Shown one piece after another: positions 35,201-41,840 of a stretch of 64,000 nt of DNA (position 1 is its first letter; the number at the start of each line of letters is the position of its first letter). The notes below the pieces were generated by a model. That model was not told the origin of the DNA. It was given only the letters and a program-made list of their open reading frames with translations, and did no database searches. The DNA lies in contig JAUMZD010000004.1 of NCBI GenBank assembly GCA_030528325.1, forward strand, positions 51,825 to 115,824, given 5' to 3'. Source of the DNA: Lautropia sp. GTDB lineage: Bacteria > Pseudomonadota > Gammaproteobacteria > Burkholderiales > Burkholderiaceae_E. The translations under genes and the position numbers were made by a program.

Positions 35201-36308
35201 AGGCAAGCCGAAGCTGTTCGTCGTGGAGCTGGCCACCGGCAAGGTGCTGGCCAAACTGGGGCCGAAGGCGGCGGGTGGTGCGTCTGCCAACGGTCTGGGC
35301 GGGGTTCGGCTCGTTCGTGATGGCAATCACGTCATCACGGGGGCTTATGCCGGCGACCTGAATGGCAATCTGTGGAAGTTCGACCTGGTCTCGACCCGTG
35401 TGAGCGACTGGCAGGTGGCCTTTGGTGGCAAACCGCTGTTCACGACGGCGGACAATCGCCCCATCGTGGTGGCGCCCACGCTGGTCTCCCATCCGCATGG
35501 GGGGCAGATGGTGCTGGTGGGCACCGGCAAGCTGTTCGAGGAGGGGGACAATCGTCCGCCCAGGAAAGGCGCGGCGCCGGTGGAGGCCTTGTATGGTCTG
35601 TGGGATCAGGCCGTGCTGTCGGTGAATGGACAGGGCGAGCGTGTCTGGGCGAAGGCGACGACGATTCCGGCCTCGACGGTGAAGAAGCGTCGGGTGGTTC
35701 TGGCGGATGGGTATGCGACGATTCCGCCGGATGACGCCGCCAACCGGCTTCTGAACTGGCGGGTCGACCGGGGCTGGCGGATCGATCAGAGCCAGATCCC
35801 GGGGGGAGGGCAGCGCAGCATCGTGCCGGCCCAGATGCTGTCCGGGCTGGCCCTGTTCGAGATGATGACGCCCTTCGTGAAGGAGGAAAGCCTGCCTTGC
35901 ATGGACGAGATCAACACGCCTTCGTTCACGCTGGTGGTCGACCCCCTGTCTGGCCGGATGAGCACGAAGTCGTTGATCGACACGGATCAGAACGGGGTGA
36001 TCGATGCGAAGGACAAGACCATTGCCGGTTGGCAGGTCGAGGACTGGAAGGGCAGTTCGGTCATTCTGGGTGAGGCGCCACCGGCACCGTGCAGTACCCG
36101 GAACTGCACCCAGGCGGCCAGGCCGACGCCATCATGTCCGCCGAACAGTCTCAGAAACGTGATCGAATCGGCCACCAGCGCCAAGACCACCTGTGTGCGG
36201 GTCGATCCGCCTGCACGCTGGTGGTGGCGGGAGCTGTCCCTGCCGGATGTCGACAACAGCACCGGCCGGCTGAACACGGACACGACCGTTCGATCCGGCG
36301 GTTCCTGA
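32250..36308 (+). CDS. pilY1: Pilus tip adhesin PilY1, copy 2
   Basis: The 1352-residue paralogue lies 154 bp after copy 1 and has the same architecture: signal peptide to AHA, LDDSGSM MIDAS site, SCRRSYHILMTDGEYN, propeller motifs FVGANDGFLHAFDADCG and GAYAGDLNGNLWKFDL, calcium loop DTDQNGVIDAKDK and the same WWW-containing C-terminal tail. Alignable blocks look roughly half identical by eye. Copy 2 has extra insertions in the N-terminal third and before the propeller, including Cys-containing segments (SCGAGTEGPACQGAQ). The pair arose by tandem duplication and then diverged, so the two may make alternative tips or act at different stages. The gap between them holds GC-rich inverted repeats (GTGCCC, GGGCAC) but no clear terminator. 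Confidence 0.92.
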   Translation: MLTMNSLPGSGLAASAQWRRRLPVRLIRTALWLMSSAMLGSAAHARMAQEPLIIKDKEPVEPNLMFVLDDSGSMMFNYLPDPDPRLVFSKDCAVSPDGCGEHKHIFAYHPGEPKGRIGERGANLPEGQRPYGIYIVEGLAGTDDRHLLGVRQRSAQVNALYYNPEITYQPWRDEKGAAMPDADPGKAIYHVGHRRKEFSQLTLNLRGEHPVGQYKVCTSPRPPIKTYTDLSVTTTPCTGDASITHVKPATYYELKKGPDGNYLRGDQVSHFTRVAIDEHQSFKRPWGTRTDCKVKPGDGEASKVITCSKEEEYRNFANWFQYHRTRMHVAIASVGLAFAEAVKPNVRVGYGRINKSSATEVDGIPTKVIEKGVRRFEGDHRAGFFRWLNGMTGDGGTPLMRAMQAAGEYYKRADERGPWSWKPGTGDSRPHLSCRRSYHILMTDGEYNFSYDRPGERQEDFNLEADNVEGDLIEGLENAQGEKRRYQYQPRAPFKGKAKGSLADYAAYYWKTDLRTDLPNEIPLVEDGVGGIENPSFWQNMTTFTMGFGVEGTLKKADWPALVNGQKHWPEKVQPDTRKATDDLWHAGVNGRGGYLDVKDSHQFLEQLKGVLGRIKGTDGNPNGIGVQSSTLQAGNKKFVPSFQTRKWFGDLKAYALDENGAQGEEIWSAVKKLPSPANRRMFVGTGATTGSKALPFQWSGNWPQPLRRALLEGAGLSDGNNQGSLLVNYLRGDASQEGTGKPFRVRERPKLSASCGAGTEGPACQGAQGGLLGHIVHSSPLYIGADHDRGYRFLPATFPGNKASGASTYREFVRRKIADSLPTPGKVSSRGPDCRANGQGTRPGLVFVGANDGFLHAFDADCGVERFAYAPHAVLREMARSSTSSFKPRFLMDGPLIEGDAYLNGAWANVLVGTTGAGPAAVFALDVTNTRANDQGLGARSVMWEIDAAQDDDLGHVLQRPDIGVLADGRWVVVFGNGYESRSGKPKLFVVELATGKVLAKLGPKAAGGASANGLGGVRLVRDGNHVITGAYAGDLNGNLWKFDLVSTRVSDWQVAFGGKPLFTTADNRPIVVAPTLVSHPHGGQMVLVGTGKLFEEGDNRPPRKGAAPVEALYGLWDQAVLSVNGQGERVWAKATTIPASTVKKRRVVLADGYATIPPDDAANRLLNWRVDRGWRIDQSQIPGGGQRSIVPAQMLSGLALFEMMTPFVKEESLPCMDEINTPSFTLVVDPLSGRMSTKSLIDTDQNGVIDAKDKTIAGWQVEDWKGSSVILGEAPPAPCSTRNCTQAARPTPSCPPNSLRNVIESATSAKTTCVRVDPPARWWWRELSLPDVDNSTGRLNTDTTVRSGGS

Positions 36309-36332
36309 CCGTTGAGTGGTGCTGCCCCCAAG

Positions 36333-36358
36333 CGCCCGGGCGCCTGAGGCGCCGGGTG
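36333..36358. terminator. GC-rich hairpin between pilY1 and ypfJ
   Basis: CCCGGGCGCC and GGCGCCGGG form an imperfect stem around a TGA loop between the convergent pilY1 copy 2 and ypfJ genes. There is no T-tract, so it is only a candidate bidirectional terminator. Confidence 0.4.
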
Positions 36359-36378
36359 AGCAGGATGCCGCCGATGGA

Positions 36379-37290
36379 TCAGGGCTGCGCCTGGGCAAAG
36401 GTGTCGCACCGTGCCACCGACCCGGTCTCGTAGCCGATGCGGAACCAGGTCAGCCGCTGCTGTGAGCTGCCGTGGGTGAAGCTTTCCTGGTGGACATGAC
36501 CCTGGGTGCGGCGCTGGATGTTGTCGTCTCCCACGGCAGTCGCCGCATTCATCGCTTCCTGGATGTCGGAGGGGTCGAACCACTGCCGGGCCTGCTGTGA
36601 GTGGTGGGCCCAGATGCCGGCATAGCAGTCGGCCTGCAACTCGAGCCGCACGGACAAGGCGTTGTACTGCCGCTCGCTCATCTGGCGGCGGGCCTGCTCC
36701 ATCTTTTGCAGGGTACCCGTCAGGTTCTGGACGTGATGGCCGACCTCGTGGGCGATGACATAGGCTTCGGCCGTGTCGCCGCTGGCGCCCAGCTGGCGTT
36801 GGAGCACGCGAAAGAAGGAGAGGTCGATGTAGATCTTCCGGTCGGCCGGGCAGTAGAAGGGGCCGGCGCCGGCCTGGCCCGTGCCGCAGGCGGTGGGGGT
36901 GGCCTGCGTGAAGAGCGTCAGGGTGGGGGGCGAGTACCGGGCGCCCGACTGCTGGAAGATCTTCTGCCACACATCCTCGGTGCTGGCCAGCACGACCGAG
37001 ACGAAGCGCCGGGCCTCATCGGCCTGACCGGATGGGGCCGCGCTTCCGGGCTGCCCGCCCTGCGGGGCAGGGCGGGTGTATTCTGCCTGGGGCGCCACCA
37101 TGTCGGCGCCGCCGAGAATGCCGAGCAGGGTCAGCGGGTTGATCCCGAACAGCCAGCCGCCGATCACGATGGCGATGATGGTGCCGATGCCGAGCCGGCC
37201 GCCTCCCAGCGGCAGCCCGCCGCCCCGGCGTCCTCCCCGGCCACGCCGGTCTTCGATGTTGCTGCTTTCTCGTCCGTCTTGCCAACGCAT
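36379..37290 (-). CDS. ypfJ: Neutral zinc metallopeptidase, YpfJ family
   Basis: The 303-residue membrane-anchored peptidase starts at ATG 37290. A Gly/Arg-rich cytoplasmic N-terminus precedes one membrane helix (IGTIIAIVIGGWLFGINPL, about 40-60), then a linker, then the peptidase domain beginning with FVSVVLASTEDVWQ. The zinc site is HEVGHH in EAYVIAHEVGHHVQNLTG, with QADCYAG supplying the third ligand further on. The family is defined by sequence; substrates are unknown. It is monocistronic and converges with the pilus operon. Confidence 0.92.
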   Translation of the reverse strand: MRWQDGRESSNIEDRRGRGGRRGGGLPLGGGRLGIGTIIAIVIGGWLFGINPLTLLGILGGADMVAPQAEYTRPAPQGGQPGSAAPSGQADEARRFVSVVLASTEDVWQKIFQQSGARYSPPTLTLFTQATPTACGTGQAGAGPFYCPADRKIYIDLSFFRVLQRQLGASGDTAEAYVIAHEVGHHVQNLTGTLQKMEQARRQMSERQYNALSVRLELQADCYAGIWAHHSQQARQWFDPSDIQEAMNAATAVGDDNIQRRTQGHVHQESFTHGSSQQRLTWFRIGYETGSVARCDTFAQAQP

Positions 37291-37549
37291 GATGTGTCTT
37301 CCTGTTGAATCGGGTGGCATGGCTGGATCAGACCATGATGATGCCATGTTCCATGCCGGACAGGGGGCGTCGCATTGTGCCGGTTCGGCCTTCGGGCAAT
37401 TTGTATCCAAAGTTGCCAAACATCACTTTTTGTTCTGTAATGTGATGCAATGCCTATATCTGTTTAATCAACCGACGTTATTCCGTGTCTTCCCTGTGCC
37501 TCGTTCCCCGGATTTTCAAGGGCCATGGCAGCCCTGAGCTGGCCGTGTC
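37291..37549. promoter_or_regulatory. AT-rich divergent intergenic region with inverted repeat
   Basis: This 259-bp gap separates ypfJ (leftward) and the ABC transporter (rightward). Around 37395-37490 the GC content falls visibly. CATCAC at 37421-37426 and GTGATG at 37442-37447 form an inverted repeat with 15 bp between, a possible regulator site. A TATATC at 37455 could be a -10 box, but no good -35 is at standard spacing. Confidence 0.35.
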
Positions 37550-38716
37550 ATGACGATTCGCTGTGATCGGGTGTGCTTGCGGGATGGTGGACGGGACGTA
37601 CTGAGGGCCCTGTCGCTGGATGTGCCGCTGGGCTCGCCGCTGGTGATCGTCGGGCCGGCGGGGGCCGGCAAGTCGGTGCTGTTCCGGGTGCTGGCAGGGC
37701 AGTTGCGCCCTCATGCCGGGCGGTTGCAGATTCACGGGCGTGAGGTGGTGCTCAACGGCATGCGTACCACGCAGGTGGCCCTGATCCATGCTCGCAGCAC
37801 CAATTACCCGAACTTTTCCGTCTGGGGCAATATCGCGGTGCCCTTCCGGCTGGCGCATGCACGCCAGGTGGAAGAGCAGGTGATCATGCTGGCCCACGAG
37901 GTCGGGCTGGGCGAGTGTCTGGATCTGATGCCTGACGAGCTGTCTCCGCTGGGACAGCGGCGTCTGGCGCTGGCCCGGGCGATGGCGACCCGTCCCGCCT
38001 TGCTGCTGCTCGATGATCCGCTGGAGGGCCTGTCGGACAGCGAGGCTGCCCTGTTTCTGGACGATCTGCCCGGTATCTGCGCGGCAGCCTGGCAGCACGG
38101 GATCGCGACCGTGGTCGGTTGCCGCAGCAGTCAGGTCGCGCTGGCTTTCGGGGGCGCGACGGCGGTCATGGCGCAGGGCAGGCTTCAGCAGCAGGAGGCC
38201 TATGCCATCGACGTGCTGATGAAGCCGGTTTCACTCAATGTGGCGCGTGTGTTCGGTGATCCGCCGATCAACCTGCTGCGTGGGGTTCTGCAGCAGCACA
38301 CCGTGATGATCGAGCATGGTCCTGGCGTGCCGCTGATTGCCCCGCTGATGGTGGAAGATCCGAACGTGCTGGTCGGCATCCGGCCGGAAGACCTGCGTTT
38401 GCAGGGTGGCCTGGGTGATCTGTGCCTTCAGGCACGGGTCGAGCAGGTCTGGTGCAGCGTCAAGGGCACCCGTCTGGCATGCCGGGGACGTACGGGCCCG
38501 CTGATGGTCTCGATGCCATCGGTCTTTCGTCCATCACCGGGCGAGACGGTCATGCTCTATGTCGATCCGGGGGCGCTGTACCTGTTCGACGGGGCCGGTG
38601 CACTGGTGCAACAGCCTGAACGTGCGATGGAGCGGGCCAGCCGCGTCAGGCGCCGGGAAGATCTGGATGACGGGATGCCGCCCGATCAGGTCACGACCAT
38701 TTTTGCCCTGCGCTGA
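37550..38716 (+). CDS. ABC importer ATPase-like subunit 1, GlpS-like, degenerate
   Basis: The 388-residue protein has a MalK-type layout: nucleotide-binding domain (1-235), then an OB/TOBE-like domain with VLVGIRPEDLRL. Walker A GPAGAGKS (35-42) is intact. The Q-loop Gln is missing (ALIHARSTNYPNFS), the signature is LSPLGQ instead of LSGGQ, Walker B ends LLLLDD, with Asp156 for the catalytic Glu, and the H-loop reads VVGCRSS without His. The NYP motif after the Q-loop and GGATAVMAQGRLQQ resemble GlpS, one of two ATPases of the GlpSTPQUV glycerol importer, as I recall that family. It is followed after 13 bp by a second ATPase. ATP binding is likely; hydrolysis is doubtful. Confidence 0.8.
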   Translation: MTIRCDRVCLRDGGRDVLRALSLDVPLGSPLVIVGPAGAGKSVLFRVLAGQLRPHAGRLQIHGREVVLNGMRTTQVALIHARSTNYPNFSVWGNIAVPFRLAHARQVEEQVIMLAHEVGLGECLDLMPDELSPLGQRRLALARAMATRPALLLLDDPLEGLSDSEAALFLDDLPGICAAAWQHGIATVVGCRSSQVALAFGGATAVMAQGRLQQQEAYAIDVLMKPVSLNVARVFGDPPINLLRGVLQQHTVMIEHGPGVPLIAPLMVEDPNVLVGIRPEDLRLQGGLGDLCLQARVEQVWCSVKGTRLACRGRTGPLMVSMPSVFRPSPGETVMLYVDPGALYLFDGAGALVQQPERAMERASRVRRREDLDDGMPPDQVTTIFALR

Positions 38717-38729
38717 GGGAGCATAGGAC

Positions 38730-39890
38730 ATGGCGTTCTTGAGGGTTTCCTCGCTGGATGTGGGTGGCGGCCCGGCGCTGAGCCGGTGGTTTTCAGGCAG
38801 GCGCGGGCCGGGGCTGCGCGACATCGAGCTGATGCTGGACGAGGGCAGCATGTGTACGGTCTTCGGCGACGAGGGGGCGGGCAAGTCGATCCTGCTTCAG
38901 GCGCTGGCAGGCCTGGTCCGCCCTCGTCGTGGCCAGATCGTCCTCGATGGGGTGGATGTGACGCGGATGCGTGCCCGCGACCGTCGTGTGGCGCTGGTGC
39001 CTGCCGTCCCTGTCGTGTACGGGCATCTGACGGTCTATGAGAATCTGGCTTTTCCATTGCAGCGTCAGGGGCTTCTGGATGAACAGATCCGGGCGCAGGT
39101 GACGGAGATCTGTTCGCTGCTGGGGCTGCTCGATTGTTCGAACAGGCCGGCGGGTTCCCTGCCGGCCTCCACGGCACAGCGGGTGGCGCTGGGACGCGCG
39201 CTGGTGCGTCAGGATCTGGCCCTGTTGCTGCTGGACAATGCGCTGCATGTGCTGGACCAGGAAGCCCGCCGCCGTGTGGTCGGGGCCTTGCGGCAGTTGC
39301 AGCGCAGCCGGCGCCTGTGCATCGTACTGAGCACGTCCGGGCGGGCCGATGTGATGGGCATGGGGGATGAGTGGCTGATGCTGGAAGGCGGGCGCATCCT
39401 GCAGCAGGGTCGTCCTGCCGAATTCGTCCAGTATCCCCGCACGCTGGCCGTGGCCCGCTGGCTGGGTGGGCGGAATCTGAATGTGGTGCCGTGCCGTCTG
39501 GATCAGGGTGAGGCACGATTTGCCGGCCTGCCGTTGCAGGAGCCGCGTCCCCCCCAGCTGGATCTGTGGCTTTCGGAGCAGCAGGGGCAGTTTCCGAAGG
39601 GGCGCATCGAGCTGGCGATCCGGGCCGAGAACGTCGGGTTGGGCCGCCCCGGACAGGACGGCTGCATGGAAGTGATGGTTCAGCGGATCGAGGATCATGG
39701 CACCAGGATGAAGGTGCACGCCGTGCTGCCCGGGACGGATGTGAACATCACGGCACTGGTGCCGGTGGATGATCCCCAGGCCTATGATCTGGCGGCGTGT
39801 TCAGGGGGCCCGGAGGCGGGGCGGCGGCTTTCGCTCCAGCTGATCAATCGGCACAGCCTCTTTTTCGTGGACGGGAGACTGATTCAGTAA
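38730..39890 (+). CDS. ABC importer ATPase-like subunit 2, GlpT-like, degenerate
   Basis: The 386-residue subunit also has a MalK-type NBD and C-terminal regulatory domain (LAIRAENVGLG). Walker A GDEGAGKS (46-53) is intact. The Q-loop region reads LVPAVPVVYGHLTVYENLAF with no Gln. The signature is LPAST, Walker B is LLLLDN with Asn170 replacing the catalytic Glu, and the H-loop reads VLSTSGR without His. The PVVYxHLTVYENLAFPLQRQG block resembles the GlpT ATPase of glycerol importers. Both ATPases of the pair are therefore atypical. It overlaps the permease gene by 1 bp. No codon-usage break or frameshift is seen, so the gene looks maintained rather than decaying. Confidence 0.8.
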   Translation: MAFLRVSSLDVGGGPALSRWFSGRRGPGLRDIELMLDEGSMCTVFGDEGAGKSILLQALAGLVRPRRGQIVLDGVDVTRMRARDRRVALVPAVPVVYGHLTVYENLAFPLQRQGLLDEQIRAQVTEICSLLGLLDCSNRPAGSLPASTAQRVALGRALVRQDLALLLLDNALHVLDQEARRRVVGALRQLQRSRRLCIVLSTSGRADVMGMGDEWLMLEGGRILQQGRPAEFVQYPRTLAVARWLGGRNLNVVPCRLDQGEARFAGLPLQEPRPPQLDLWLSEQQGQFPKGRIELAIRAENVGLGRPGQDGCMEVMVQRIEDHGTRMKVHAVLPGTDVNITALVPVDDPQAYDLAACSGGPEAGRRLSLQLINRHSLFFVDGRLIQ

Positions 39891-41752
39891 TGAGTGCCTT
39901 GCATCGGGAGCGCTGGTTTCCCGTCTGGCTGGTCTTGCCCGGCTCCGTCAGCCTGATGGTGCTGTGGCTGCTGCCACTGGCGATGCTGCTGCAGCTGCTG
40001 TTCTCGCTGTCACCGGAGACGCTGCAGGAGGTGTATCAGCTGGGGAACCTGTTGTGGCGTGACGAGATCGTGCAGCATCAGATGGGCGCGCAGGTGGCCA
40101 GGCTGGGGCTCGCGGTGATGCTCGAGGTGGTGCTGGGCCTGATGCTGGCCCGGTGGCTGCCTGTTCAGGGTTCGATGGCCAGCATCTGGTGTGCGTTGCT
40201 GATGCTGGTGCTGTTGACGCCGCTGGTGGTTTCGATCATGAGCTGGCAGCTGATGCTCAATCCGGATGTGGGTCTGGCGGTTCTGGATGCCTGGTTCGGC
40301 TCGGAACGGATAGGCCGGGCACTGGCGGTCACGGGGCTGCATGACCCGGACAGCCTGCTGCTTCATCTGCTGAGGGATCTGTGGCAGTGGGTGCCGCTGT
40401 TTGCGCTGCTTGCCTATGCCCGCCTGAGAACCATCGAGCGCATCCGGTATGACGCCGTGCGTTTCGATGGTGGCACGGCCTGGCATGTGTTCCGGTTGCT
40501 CGAATGGCCTGCCCTGCGCCGGATGCTGCTGCTGGGTGTGCTCTTCAGGTTGCTGGCCGGCGTGATCATCGACGTGGATCTGTTCCATCTGCTGGCCGTC
40601 GTCAAGGATGGTGCGATGGCGTCGATGATGAATGGCGTCGAGGGGCTGGAGGCACTGTTGATGGTGGTGCCCGGGCAGGCACCGCTTTCCTGGCTGTTGC
40701 CTTCACTGCTGTCGTCGGCCGAGCACATCGGTCCGGCCGCCGTGCCGATTCTGGGTGCCTACATGGCGATCTGGCAGGTGATACTGGTGTTGCCGCTGAT
40801 GGTGGCTCTGCTGTTTCTGGTGGGGCGTGGCACGCGTTACCCTCTGGCGCAAGCGCGGCCCGGTGCCCACGAACGGGGGGGCGACGTGCAGTTCGGCAAC
40901 GCGAGGCGTGGCCTGCTGTCGTGCTTCCGTCTGCTGGCTCTGGGGATCGGTTTCGTGTTTCTGGCGTTGCCGCTCGCATGGCTGGCAGGGGTTGCGTTGC
41001 TGACGGATCTGCCCGATGGCGGGCACTTCCTGGGGCTCGGCCATTTCATGGCGGTGCTGGATGATCCGGTCTGGCGCATGAGTCTGGTGAGGACGGCGCT
41101 GCGCGCTGCTGCCACGGCAGTGATCGCCGTGCTGCTGGCCCTGCCGATGGCCTATTCCTGGTCACGCCGGATGCTGGCGGGAGACAGGCTGATGGCGACG
41201 CTGATGATGATCGGCCTGATGATGCCGGCGGTGGTGCTGGCCCTGCCGATGGTCCAGATCAACGAGCTGCTGGGCTGGCAGGGCCTGCCGGCTGCCGTCG
41301 GGGTGGCCCATCTGGTGTATGCAGTGCCGGTGGCGGTCTGGGTGCTGGTCAGCAGCCTGTCCCGGGTGCCGCCCAGCCTGGACGAGATGGCGATGCGTGA
41401 TGGCTTCGGTTTCATGCACTTCCTGTGGCGAGTGCTGCTGCCGGCCATTCGCGGCGGCGTGTGGGTGGCGCTGCTGGCCTGTTTCCTGATGAGCTGGATG
41501 GAGTTCCTGTTCGCCCGCGTGCTGGGGTCGGCCGTCTGGCCGCCGGCGGTCGTGCTGCTGTCCGAGTCGGTGGCCGCCTTGTCACCGGGTGATCCGGGGG
41601 GCTATTCGACCGAGTGGCATGTGCTGGCCGCTGCGGCCTGGATGGTGCTGCTGCCAGTCGTGCTGGTGTTGCTGCTGCTGCGCCGGCAGTTGCCGGCGCT
41701 GCTCTCCCTGCTGCGTGTGCCCGGCCATGCACGGCTGGTGACGGAGGGTTGA
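39890..41752 (+). CDS. ABC importer permease, two permease domains fused
   Basis: The 620-residue protein starts at ATG 39890, overlapping the previous stop by 1 bp. It has two MalF/MalG-like halves joined by a charged linker at about 317-345. The first half carries an EAA-type coupling loop, DAVRFDGGTAWHVFRLLEWP (about 188-207). The second carries DEMAMRDGFGFMHFLWRVLL (about 498-517) followed by P. About 12 membrane helices are expected. In relatives the two permeases (GlpP, GlpQ) are separate genes. No solute-binding protein or DUF2160 protein is encoded next to it, so the binding protein, if any, is elsewhere. A polyol or sugar substrate is inferred only from the GlpST resemblance. Confidence 0.85.
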   Translation: MSALHRERWFPVWLVLPGSVSLMVLWLLPLAMLLQLLFSLSPETLQEVYQLGNLLWRDEIVQHQMGAQVARLGLAVMLEVVLGLMLARWLPVQGSMASIWCALLMLVLLTPLVVSIMSWQLMLNPDVGLAVLDAWFGSERIGRALAVTGLHDPDSLLLHLLRDLWQWVPLFALLAYARLRTIERIRYDAVRFDGGTAWHVFRLLEWPALRRMLLLGVLFRLLAGVIIDVDLFHLLAVVKDGAMASMMNGVEGLEALLMVVPGQAPLSWLLPSLLSSAEHIGPAAVPILGAYMAIWQVILVLPLMVALLFLVGRGTRYPLAQARPGAHERGGDVQFGNARRGLLSCFRLLALGIGFVFLALPLAWLAGVALLTDLPDGGHFLGLGHFMAVLDDPVWRMSLVRTALRAAATAVIAVLLALPMAYSWSRRMLAGDRLMATLMMIGLMMPAVVLALPMVQINELLGWQGLPAAVGVAHLVYAVPVAVWVLVSSLSRVPPSLDEMAMRDGFGFMHFLWRVLLPAIRGGVWVALLACFLMSWMEFLFARVLGSAVWPPAVVLLSESVAALSPGDPGGYSTEWHVLAAAAWMVLLPVVLVLLLLRRQLPALLSLLRVPGHARLVTEG

Positions 41753-41786
41753 GCGCCCGCCAGCAGCGCCTTCCTCCGGTTGCCTC

Positions 41787-41840
41787 AGGAGCCTGGGCGG
41801 CCGGTTTCCAGCCCGCGACTTTCCTGCCGCCCAATCTCCT
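41787..41840 (-). repeat. Family B, internally deleted copy B3, convergent terminator position
   Basis: AGGAGCCTGGGCGGC at the left and CTTTCCTGCCGCCCAATCTCC at the right form a 54-bp hairpin that equals the two tips of family B with the middle lost. It lies between the convergent permease and tex genes, and the tex stop codon (TGA on the minus strand) starts at the outer edge of the repeat. A role as bidirectional terminator is plausible. Confidence 0.75.
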
